A stretch of 53,400 bases of DNA. Source: CAZDGK01 sp964505035 (GTDB lineage: Bacteria; Patescibacteriota; Saccharimonadia; UBA4664). The stretch is from contig CAZDGK010000003.1 in assembly GCA_964505035.1 (NCBI GenBank), positions 1-53,400 of the forward strand. Direction: 5' to 3'. The notes under the pieces are model-generated. The model was not told the origin of the DNA, ran no database searches, and worked only from the letters and a program-made list of their open reading frames with translations. The position numbers were made by a program, and so were the translations under genes. This document shows positions 41,721 through 49,063 of the stretch, one piece after another (within the stretch, counting starts at the first letter, position 1; the number at the start of each line of letters is the position of its first letter).

Positions 41721-41999
41721 CTACCACTTACCTTGGACGAGCGTGTCACCGAACGTCACCTGCCAGTCCGAGAACATGACGTGGCCCGTAGTCTCGAGTC
41801 CATCGAGCGTTCGGATCCGGTAACATTGGTGATTGCCGACCTCGGTGCCGGTAGCGGCCGCCAGGGCCTGGTGGAGGGTGTGGAACTCGTCGCCACGGGT
41901 GTATGCGTGGCGCTCGGCCTTGGACCCGCCGACCATGGCGGTGCGGTAGGGAAACTGCGTGACCACGCTGGCGTTGACGTCAGCGAGCTGGATGCGCAT
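41721..41999 (-). CDS. small soluble protein, unknown (92 aa)
   Basis: 92 residues, beta-rich, unknown. Start ATG 41999, GGAAAGGA site. Promoter 42034-42062, own terminator. Stand-alone class. Confidence 0.7.
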   Translation of the reverse strand: MRIQLADVNASVVTQFPYRTAMVGGSKAERHAYTRGDEFHTLHQALAAATGTEVGNHQCYRIRTLDGLETTGHVMFSDWQVTFGDTLVQGKW

Positions 42000-42033
42000 G
42001 GGCAGTCCTTTCCGATCCGTAGTGGACTTCTAT

Positions 42034-42062
42034 AATATAGCATAAAACTGCCTGTTTTTCAA
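42034..42062 (-). promoter_or_regulatory. promoter of the 41721-41999 gene
   Basis: TTGAAA (42057-42062), 17 nt, TATATT (42034-42039). Confidence 0.75.
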
Positions 42063-42103
42063 GTGTTTATGGCCTTGATGCCGGCTGAGAGTATGATGGG
42101 GCT

Positions 42104-42523
42104 ATGAGTGAACTGAAGACTACTCCAACAGGTGCGAATGTGGCCGCCTACTTAGCTGGGATCGCGGACGAGCGGCAGCGACAAGACGCCATCAAAATTG
42201 TGGCGTTGATGCAGCAGGTTACTGGCGAGCAGCCGGTGATGTGGGGCACGGGCATCGTGGGATTTGGGAGCTTTCGGTACAAATACGCGTCGGGGCGAGA
42301 GGTCGACTGGATGAAAGTAGGCTTCTCGGCCCGAAAAACGGCTCTGACGCTGTATGGGCTGGTGTACTATGACCACCCAGAGGAGCTGGACAAGCTAGGC
42401 AAATACACCACTGGCAAGGGGTGTCTGTACATTAAGTCGCTAGCGGATGTGGATCTGGACGTGCTGGCAAAGATGATCGAGAACGGCTACAAGGGCAATA
42501 AGCACGAGAGCGTGGACCGATGA
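42104..42523 (+). CDS. DUF1801 protein
   Basis: 139 residues. MWGTGIVGFGSFRYKYASG and YYDHPEELDKLGKYTTGKGC are typical of the DUF1801/YdhG-like family, function unknown. TATGAT (42092-42097) is 6 nt before ATG 42104: leaderless. Convergent, one base from the next stop. Confidence 0.88.
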   Translation: MSELKTTPTGANVAAYLAGIADERQRQDAIKIVALMQQVTGEQPVMWGTGIVGFGSFRYKYASGREVDWMKVGFSARKTALTLYGLVYYDHPEELDKLGKYTTGKGCLYIKSLADVDLDVLAKMIENGYKGNKHESVDR

Positions 42524-42524
42524 G

Positions 42525-42782
42525 CTAATCGGCCGCGCCGGCTACCAGCCGGCGATGGGCGGCGACCAGCAGCACGGTCACGACGCCGAGATAGATGAGT
42601 CCAGTGCTGCATAGGTGCGGCAGGGCGGCCGGGTTGAGGTAAACCAGGTAGGACCCGCTGATGATGACGGCGGCAGCTAGGACGTAGGACAAGCGGAGCT
42701 TGGCCTCGGACGGCCGGAAGAAGGTGTAGGTCGAGAATGCGAGGCTGGAGAGAGCGATGATGATGTGTGTAGCTAGTACCAT
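42525..42782 (-). CDS. small membrane protein divergent from cyoA (85 aa)
   Basis: 85 residues, three membrane helices, unknown family. Start ATG 42782, TATAGT 7 nt upstream (42790-42795): leaderless. Its start is 42 bases from cyoA and it may share control with the oxidase. Confidence 0.65.
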   Translation of the reverse strand: MVLATHIIIALSSLAFSTYTFFRPSEAKLRLSYVLAAAVIISGSYLVYLNPAALPHLCSTGLIYLGVVTVLLVAAHRRLVAGAAD

Positions 42783-42824
42783 GGCTTCCACTATAACACC
42801 TGCGCCCATGATATAGTGAGGATA
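42783..42824. promoter_or_regulatory. back-to-back leaderless promoters (cyo operon and 42525 gene)
   Basis: Only 42 bases separate the two start codons; TATAGT boxes at 42812-42817 (plus) and 42790-42795 (minus) each lie 7 nt before their start. Confidence 0.6.
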
Positions 42825-43742
42825 ATGGTAAAGGTTAAAAAGCAAAAGCGGAGCAGCCGGCTGGCGCTTTTTTGGGGGCTGGTGGGAGCCGCTGGTTTTG
42901 CGTTGCTAATCAACCGGCTGCTGGCCAATAACAATATTGCGCTGTTTAACCCAAAGGGCCTGGTCGCGCAACAGCAGATGGACCTGATGGTAATCTCGGT
43001 TGGCGTGCTGCTGCTAGCGGTGGTCCCAAGCCTGTTTTTGTTTTATTTTTTTGCGTGGAAGTACCGGGAGTCTAATGACCAGGCCACGTATGACCCTGGC
43101 CACCGGCCAAAGAAATTTGACTGGGTCGCGTGGGGCGTGCCGACGGCGTTTATGCTGGTACTGGCCCTCGTGATGTGGCCAGCAACGCACCAGCTGGAGC
43201 CGCAAAAGCATATCGCGGCGGCTGGCACCAAACCGCTGACGGTGGAAGTGGTGGCGCTGCGCTGGAAGTGGCTCTTTATCTACCCCGACCAGAATATCGC
43301 CACCGTGAACTTCCTGAAGCTGCCGGTCAACACGCCGGTGGAGTTCGACATTACGGCCGACGACATGCCGATGAGCTCGTTTTGGATTCCCAACTTAGGC
43401 GGTATGCTGTATTCGATGACTGGACATGTGAACCGGCTAAACTTGATGCCGACGGTGATGGGCGACTACGAGGGTAGCTCGGCCGAGATAAACGGTGGCG
43501 GCTTCGCGGATATGAAGTTTGTGACCCGCGTCAGCTCGCAAGCTGACTTTGACGCCTGGGTGCAAGGCATCAGGATGTCGCCGAGTGCGTTGAGCGACAC
43601 GACCTACCAAGCGCTGCTAAAGCCGACAGATAATAACCCAGCAGCCTACTACGCGAGCGTGGACCGGGGCCTGTATAATAAGGTGCTTATGAAGTACGCG
43701 GATGGTATGGGTGGTATGTCGATGGAAGGACACACGCATTGA
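42825..43742 (+). CDS. cyoA: cytochrome bo3 ubiquinol oxidase subunit II
   Basis: 305 residues: two membrane helices (about 15-33 and 53-78), then a cupredoxin domain with LRWKWLFIYPDQNIATVN and SSFWIPNLGGMLYSM. The CuA ligands (two Cys, two His, Met) are absent, as in quinol-oxidising subunit II. Asp99 stands where E. coli CyoA has Glu89, the entrance to the K proton path. No lipoprotein Cys. First gene of cyoABCDE; start ATG 42825 chosen over an in-frame GTG because of the TATAGT spacing. Confidence 0.95.
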   Translation: MVKVKKQKRSSRLALFWGLVGAAGFALLINRLLANNNIALFNPKGLVAQQQMDLMVISVGVLLLAVVPSLFLFYFFAWKYRESNDQATYDPGHRPKKFDWVAWGVPTAFMLVLALVMWPATHQLEPQKHIAAAGTKPLTVEVVALRWKWLFIYPDQNIATVNFLKLPVNTPVEFDITADDMPMSSFWIPNLGGMLYSMTGHVNRLNLMPTVMGDYEGSSAEINGGGFADMKFVTRVSSQADFDAWVQGIRMSPSALSDTTYQALLKPTDNNPAAYYASVDRGLYNKVLMKYADGMGGMSMEGHTH

Positions 43743-45853
43743 ACTGGCATGAGCTAATCTTTGGCAAACTGACCTGGGATGCGCTGCCGCACGTGTGGTT
43801 TACGATTGGCGGGACGGTATTCTTTGGCCTGCTCGTACTGACGCTGGTGGTGATTATTACCCGGATGCACCGCTGGACCTGGCTGTGGAAGGAGTGGCTG
43901 ACGTCAGTTGACCCGAAGAAGATCGGCATCATGTACTTTATTGTGGCTGGGTTTATGCTGCTGCGCGGCGGGCTCGACGCCATCATGATGTGGCTGCAGC
44001 AGGCCATGGCGCCGTCGTTTGGGGTGCTGGAGTCGGCCCACGGCTACCTGACGCCCGAGCACTTCCAGCAAATCTTTACCGCTCATGGCAACATCATGGT
44101 GTTCTTTGTGGCGATGGCGTTTATCTTTGGGCTCATCAACTATGTGGTGCCGCTGCAGATTGGCGCGCGCGACCTGGCGTCGCCGTTCCTGAACACGCTG
44201 GGCTTTTGGCTGTACATTGGCGGGGTAATTATGGTGAACATGTTCTTTGCGCTGGGCGGCGAGTATGCGGCGACTGGCTGGCTGGCGGTGGCGCCGCTCT
44301 CGGAGGCGCAGTTTAGCCCCGGAGTGGGCGTGGACTACTGGATATGGAGCCTGCAGATTTCGGGTATTGGTACGACGCTGGCGGCCATAAACTTTATTAT
44401 GACTATCCTCAAGATGCGGGCGCCGGGCATGACACTCTGGAAGATGCCGGCGTTTACCTGGGGTAGCTTGTGCAGTATGGCGATGGCGGTGACGGTATTC
44501 CCGCTGCTGACGGCGACACTCTTCCTGCTGTTCTTTGACCGCTACCTGGGTATGCACTTCTTTACGACCACGCTGGGCGGCAACGCCATGATGTACACCA
44601 ATCTGATCTGGATGTGGGGGCATCCGGAGGTGTATATCCTGGTGCTGCCGGCGTTTGGGGCGTTTACGGAGATCGTGGCGACGTTTAGCCGCAAGCCGGT
44701 CGCCAGCTACACGTCGGCTGTGCTGGGCATGATTGGGGTGTCGGCGTTTGCGCTATCGGTGTGGCTACACCACTTCTTTACGATGGGGGCGGGCGCGGAC
44801 GTAAACGCGTTCTTTGGGGTGATGACGATGGTAATTGCTATCCCGACGTCGGTGCTGGTGTTTGTGTGGATCGCCACGATGTACAAGGGGCGGATCCGGT
44901 TTACCACGCCAATGCTGTGGTTTATGGGCTTTATTGGGATCTTTGCGATTGGCGGAATTGCCGGCGTGATGCTGGCGGTGCCGCCGGCCGACTTCCAGCT
45001 GCACAACAGCCTGTTCCTGGTGGCGCACTTCCACTCCAACGTGATCGGCGGCGTGCTGTTTGGGATCTTTGCCGGCATCAATTATTGGTTCCCGAAGATT
45101 GCCGGGTTTAGGCTCAATGAGCGGATTGGGCGCAACGCGTTCTGGTGCTGGATCGTGGGCTTCTGCTTGTCGTTTATTCCGATGTATATCCTGGGGCTAA
45201 TGGGCGCGACGAGGCGGCTTGATCACTACGACCCGTCGACAGGCTGGCAGCCGTTTTACATCCTGATGCTGATCGGTGGTCTGGTGATCGCGGTGGGCAC
45301 GGCGCTGCAGATCGTGCAGATCATTGCCAGCGTGATTGAGCGCAAGCGGCTGGCTGACCATACCGGCGACCCATGGGACGGCCGGACGCTCGAATGGGCC
45401 ACCACTTCCCCGCCACCGTTCTATAACCTGGCGGTCATCCCGGAGGTGAAGACCCGTGATGTCTGGTACGAGATGAAGCAGAAAGGTGGCTTGCCCAAGG
45501 GTAAATATGAAGACATCCACATGCCCAAGAACACGGCATCCGGCATCTACATCTCGATATTTGCCTTCCTGGCAGGATTTGCCTTTGTGTGGCAGATTGT
45601 CTGGCTGATTGTGGTGGGCCTGCTGGGCGTGATCGTGTGCGTGATCGCACGGGCATACAAGGAAGATTCGTCATACATTCTGCCCGCCGCCGAGGTGGAG
45701 AAGCTGGAGGCGGAGTTTGCGCGGACGCACGCGGCCAAGGCTCCGGACCAGCCGATTGACCACGACGAGGACATGAGCCTGTGGGAGTTTATCAAACTGG
45801 CCTTCACGTTTGTGCTGGATATCTTTAGGAAGAAACTATGGCGGAAGTGGTAG
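43739..45853 (+). CDS. cyoB: cytochrome bo3 ubiquinol oxidase subunit I
   Basis: 704 residues, about 15 helices, alignable to E. coli CyoB throughout with an offset of 10-11. Heme b ligands His116 and His432, heme o3 ligand His430, CuB ligands His295, His344, His345, the His-Tyr partner Tyr299, Glu297, and D-path residues Asn134, Asp145, Asn152 are present. Quinol-site Arg76, Asp80, His108, Gln111 are present. The K-path lysine (E. coli Lys362) is Leu373 (codon 44855-44857). Start TTG 43739, overlapping the cyoA stop (TTGA). Confidence 0.97.
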   Translation: MNWHELIFGKLTWDALPHVWFTIGGTVFFGLLVLTLVVIITRMHRWTWLWKEWLTSVDPKKIGIMYFIVAGFMLLRGGLDAIMMWLQQAMAPSFGVLESAHGYLTPEHFQQIFTAHGNIMVFFVAMAFIFGLINYVVPLQIGARDLASPFLNTLGFWLYIGGVIMVNMFFALGGEYAATGWLAVAPLSEAQFSPGVGVDYWIWSLQISGIGTTLAAINFIMTILKMRAPGMTLWKMPAFTWGSLCSMAMAVTVFPLLTATLFLLFFDRYLGMHFFTTTLGGNAMMYTNLIWMWGHPEVYILVLPAFGAFTEIVATFSRKPVASYTSAVLGMIGVSAFALSVWLHHFFTMGAGADVNAFFGVMTMVIAIPTSVLVFVWIATMYKGRIRFTTPMLWFMGFIGIFAIGGIAGVMLAVPPADFQLHNSLFLVAHFHSNVIGGVLFGIFAGINYWFPKIAGFRLNERIGRNAFWCWIVGFCLSFIPMYILGLMGATRRLDHYDPSTGWQPFYILMLIGGLVIAVGTALQIVQIIASVIERKRLADHTGDPWDGRTLEWATTSPPPFYNLAVIPEVKTRDVWYEMKQKGGLPKGKYEDIHMPKNTASGIYISIFAFLAGFAFVWQIVWLIVVGLLGVIVCVIARAYKEDSSYILPAAEVEKLEAEFARTHAAKAPDQPIDHDEDMSLWEFIKLAFTFVLDIFRKKLWRKW

Positions 45854-46570
45854 AGTCACCTAATAAGATTTCGCCGGAGNNNNNNNNNNNNNNNNNNNNN
45901 NNNNNNNNNNNNNNNNNNNNNNNNNNNNNNNNNNNNNNNNNNNNNNNNNNNNNNNNNNNNNNNNNNNNNNNNNNNNNNNAAGATTTCGCCGGAGCTGAAG
46001 CGCCACGAGGCCGAGTCGAACGACCGGACGATCTTCGGCTTCTGGGTCTACCTGATGACCGACCTGCTGATGTTCTCGGTGCTGTTTGCGGCCTTTGCGG
46101 TGCTGCACGGTAACTCGGCCGGTGGGCCGACGGGGCGCGAGCTGTTTAGCATGCCGGTGGCGCTAGCGGAGACGCTGCTGCTGCTCACCAGTAGCTTCAC
46201 GGCCGGTCTCGGCCTGCTGTCAGCGCGGTGGCGCAATAAGGGCCAGACGCTGCTATGGTTTGGGATCACGTTTGTGTTGGGCGTGGCGTTTCTGACCCTG
46301 GAGCTGCGCGAGTTTGGCCAATTTATCCACGAGGGCCACACCTGGCAGACGAGCGCGTTCTTGTCGTCGTTCTTTGCACTGGTAGGCACCCACGGACTGC
46401 ACATCACCTTTGGCCTGACCTGGATGGCCACGACGCTAGTGTACGTTTTGAAGCGAGGGCTCAACTCTGGGATAGTCAGGAAACTGACGTATCTGAGCCT
46501 GTTCTGGCACTTCCTCGACATTGTCTGGATCTTTATCTTTACGATTGTATATCTGATGGCGCTTGTATGA
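45838..46570 (+). CDS. cyoC: cytochrome bo3 ubiquinol oxidase subunit III (interrupted by N gap)
   Basis: Start ATG 45838, overlapping the end of cyoB by 16 bases. The reading frame is broken by 100 N (45880-45979), but the 15 bases on each side of the gap are the same; removing gap and one copy gives 206 codons (205 residues), close to the 204 of E. coli CyoC, running KISPELKRHEAESNDRTIFG. Five membrane helices and TWQTSAFLSSFFALVGTHGL, the subunit III core, are present. Overlaps cyoD by four bases. Confidence 0.93.
45880..45979. other. assembly gap (100 N), probably false
   Basis: The 15 bases AAGATTTCGCCGGAG end the left flank and begin the right flank, so the contigs overlap. Confidence 0.9.
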
Positions 46571-47262
46571 ATGACGAACTACTAGAAGAAGAATCGATGG
46601 AGTCCAAGCCAAGTCCGGGAACACACCGGATGTACGTGATTGGGTTTGGGCTGTCGCTGGTCTTTACGTTTATCCCCTACTGGATGGTGACGCAGCATAT
46701 GATGGCCGGGAATGGGCTGCTGCTGACGATTATTGGGTTTGCAATTTTGCAAATGCTGATCCAGGTGCTGTTTTTCTTGCACCTGGGACGCAAGCCCTAC
46801 CAACCCTGGCAGACGGGCTTTCTGGTGGCGACGATTGGCGAGATCGTGGTGGTGGTCGGGGCGTCGATTTGGATTATGGCTCACCTGCACTACAACATGA
46901 CGGCCCAGGATATGCTAGACAAGCTGGCTGGGGACGAGGCGATTAGCCAGGTGGAGGGGCAGGCCACTGGCGCTTGCCAGGAGATCGGCACTCATTACGA
47001 AGTGATCATCAAGAATTATGTGGCCAGTCCCAGGCACATTGACGCGCGCCAGTGTGACACGCTGACGTTTATTAACGAGGACGACCAGGTGAAGGACATG
47101 GCCTTTGGCGAGCACCCTAATCACACCGCGTACGCTGGGCAACTAGACATCATCACCTACAATGGGCATCCCGAGACGTTTACGCTGAGTCAGATTGGTA
47201 CCTACAAGTTCCATGACCATTTGCACGAAGACACAAATGGCAGCTTCACGGTAGCGCCGTGA
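46567..47262 (+). CDS. cyoD: CyoD (subunit IV) fused to a cupredoxin-like domain
   Basis: 231 residues, twice the normal CyoD length. Residues about 20-110 have the three CyoD helices with FFLHLG and the final MAHLHYNM. Residues about 143-231 look like a plastocyanin/cupredoxin fold (EVIIKNYVASPRHIDARQ, then GTYKFHDHLHEDTNGSFTV). The Cys of a type 1 copper site is replaced by Asp217 and the Met is missing, but His183, His186, His216, His218 and His220 remain; Cys137 and Cys163 could form a disulfide. Start ATG 46567, coupled to cyoC (ATGA). Confidence 0.88.
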   Translation: MNDELLEEESMESKPSPGTHRMYVIGFGLSLVFTFIPYWMVTQHMMAGNGLLLTIIGFAILQMLIQVLFFLHLGRKPYQPWQTGFLVATIGEIVVVVGASIWIMAHLHYNMTAQDMLDKLAGDEAISQVEGQATGACQEIGTHYEVIIKNYVASPRHIDARQCDTLTFINEDDQVKDMAFGEHPNHTAYAGQLDIITYNGHPETFTLSQIGTYKFHDHLHEDTNGSFTVAP

Positions 47263-48125
47263 ACAAGCAGACGCTCCAGCGCTACTATTGGCTGACCAAG
47301 CCGGGGATTATCTACGGCAACTTGCTGACAGCGGTGGGTGGGTTTTTGCTGGCAGCGCGGGGCTCGGTGGATCTGGGGCTGCTGGCGGCAATGGCGGCCG
47401 GTATCGCTCTGGTGATGGCTTCGGGGTGCGTGTTTAACAATGTGATGGACCGCCAGCTCGACGCGGCCATGGCGCGGACCAAGAAGCGGGCGATGGTGAC
47501 CGGCACGATCTCGACCCGCAACGCGCTGGTATACGGCGCGGTGCTGGGCCTGGCGGGCCTGGGGATGCTGGTGGCCTGGACCACGGCGCTGGCAGCGGTA
47601 GTGGCGGCCGTGGGCTGGGTGGCGTATGTGCTGGTATATGGCTGGGCCAAGCGGGCCGGCTGGTACGGGACGATCGTGGGTAGTATTTCGGGAGCCGTGC
47701 CGCCGGTGGTGGGCTACACGGCCGTGACGGGCACGCTGGACGCGGGCGCCTGGCTGGTGTTTGCGGTGCTGGTGTGCTGGCAGATGCCGCACTTCTACGC
47801 CATCGCGCTGTTCCGGCTAGACGATTACAAAGCCGCTAAGGTGCCAGTGCTGCCGGCGGTGACGAGCGCTGGCCGGACCAAGGAGCACATCGTGGGCTGG
47901 ATCGGGGCGTTTATGGTGGCGGTGGCGCTGCTGTGGGTGCTGGGTTATGCCGGGTGGGTGTACTTGGTGGTGATGCTAGCGCTTAGCCTGGAATGGCTGC
48001 GGCGGGCGCTGGCCGGCTTTGGCACACCCGACGACACAAAGTGGGCGCGCGGGCTGTTTGGCTTCTCGCTAATTGTGCTTACAGCCTGGAGCGTCATGAT
48101 TGGCACCACAGCCTGGCTGCCGTAG
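47259..48125 (+). CDS. cyoE: protoheme IX farnesyltransferase (heme O synthase)
   Basis: 288 residues, nine membrane helices, UbiA superfamily. NNVMDRQLDAAMARTKKR (about 61-78) is the prenyl-diphosphate motif, and the second motif lies in LFRLDDYKAAKVPVLP. It makes heme O for the bo3 oxidase. Start GTG 47259 overlaps the cyoD stop by four bases. Last gene of the operon; no clear terminator after it. Confidence 0.95.
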   Translation: MNKQTLQRYYWLTKPGIIYGNLLTAVGGFLLAARGSVDLGLLAAMAAGIALVMASGCVFNNVMDRQLDAAMARTKKRAMVTGTISTRNALVYGAVLGLAGLGMLVAWTTALAAVVAAVGWVAYVLVYGWAKRAGWYGTIVGSISGAVPPVVGYTAVTGTLDAGAWLVFAVLVCWQMPHFYAIALFRLDDYKAAKVPVLPAVTSAGRTKEHIVGWIGAFMVAVALLWVLGYAGWVYLVVMLALSLEWLRRALAGFGTPDDTKWARGLFGFSLIVLTAWSVMIGTTAWLP

Positions 48126-48148
48126 GCGACATCCGGCGGACGGAGCTG

Positions 48149-48328
48149 CTACTGGTGCCTTGGCTTGAGCAGTGACTGGCCCGCAATGAGCAACACGGGA
48201 ATGCTCAGGATGCCAGTGAGATACTGGGGCAGCGTAATGACTTCCCCGACCTTAAAGATGTCGTGGAAGAAAAAGAAATCGACTGCCAAGAACCCAAGGA
48301 TTAAGGTGAGGTCGACGATTTTTCTCAT
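48149..48328 (-). CDS. small membrane protein (59 aa)
   Basis: An ORF of 59 residues, two hydrophobic helices, starting MRKIVDLTLILGFLAVDF and containing FFFHDIFKVGE. TAGAAT (48335-48340) lies 6 nt before ATG 48328, the leaderless pattern. Function unknown; convergent with cyoE. Confidence 0.65.
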   Translation of the reverse strand: MRKIVDLTLILGFLAVDFFFFHDIFKVGEVITLPQYLTGILSIPVLLIAGQSLLKPRHQ

Positions 48329-48416
48329 GAGTCCATTCTACACCAACTTACCGAGGGTCGTGACTTTTCCTGAATAAGGCTTATGCTTAAATTAGTAGTT
48401 GAAGGGAATATTTGGT

Positions 48417-48965
48417 ATGAATCGCAGTACGCTCGATAAGCTCATTTCATCAACGGGGCTGATCCTGGCAGCGGTGCTGCTGGCGACCTCGGGTGCGTTG
48501 TTCTGGACGCACATGTTTATTCACTCGCAGGTGGTGAACCAGCTCGGGGCCCAAAAAATTTACTTCCCTGAGGCGGGCTCGGCGGGCATCACCTCGCTGC
48601 CGGCGGCGGACGCGGCGGCAGTCGGGCAGTATGCTGGGCAGCAGCTGATGACGGGCGCCCAGGCTGAAGTGTTTGCTGACCATTTCATCGCGGTGCACCT
48701 GTCGAAGATTGGTGGGGGCAAGACCTACGCCCAACTGAGCGAAGCGTCGCTGGCTAACCCGACGGACACGAAGCTGGCCGGGCAGGTCCAGACAATGTTC
48801 CGGGGCGAAACGCTGCGCGGCATGCTGCTCAATGCCTACGCCTTTGACACGATGGCCGTTGTAGCCAGATACGCTGCCTGGGGCGCCCTGGCCGCCGGCG
48901 CGCTGCTGCTCGTCCTATCCGGGCTGGGCTTCTGGCACTCTGGTGTCGCGGCAAAACGCCGTTAG
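48417..48965 (+). CDS. two-helix membrane protein with extracytosolic domain
   Basis: 182 residues: helix about 10-32, a loop of about 105 residues outside, a second helix about 148-170. The DHFIAVHLSKIGGGKTYAQL segment resembles actinobacterial membrane proteins mislabelled LigA ring-opening dioxygenase. No catalytic motif seen. Start ATG 48417 after GAAGGGA. Confidence 0.7.
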   Translation: MNRSTLDKLISSTGLILAAVLLATSGALFWTHMFIHSQVVNQLGAQKIYFPEAGSAGITSLPAADAAAVGQYAGQQLMTGAQAEVFADHFIAVHLSKIGGGKTYAQLSEASLANPTDTKLAGQVQTMFRGETLRGMLLNAYAFDTMAVVARYAAWGALAAGALLLVLSGLGFWHSGVAAKRR

Positions 48966-48982
48966 CATACGGCATTTTGCTA

Positions 48983-49010
48983 TTGCAAATCTCTAGTGCT
49001 CCGATAGACT
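48983..49010 (+). promoter_or_regulatory. promoter of the lysyl oxidase gene
   Basis: TTGCAA (48983-48988), 16 nt, TAGACT (49005-49010). Confidence 0.5.
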
Positions 49011-49063
49011 AGCTAGCGGGGAGTCATCACTCTGGTTACTTTGACAGGGAAGGATCAAAGTAT

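Noticed and set aside
43904..44623. Long minus-strand ORF opposite cyoB
   Set aside because: It is a shadow of the strongly conserved cyoB frame, with low-complexity His/Arg/Gln composition and no start signals.
46255..47262. 335-residue frame starting inside cyoC
   Set aside because: The first 104 residues are out of frame with cyoC; cyoD starts at the overlapping ATG 46567.
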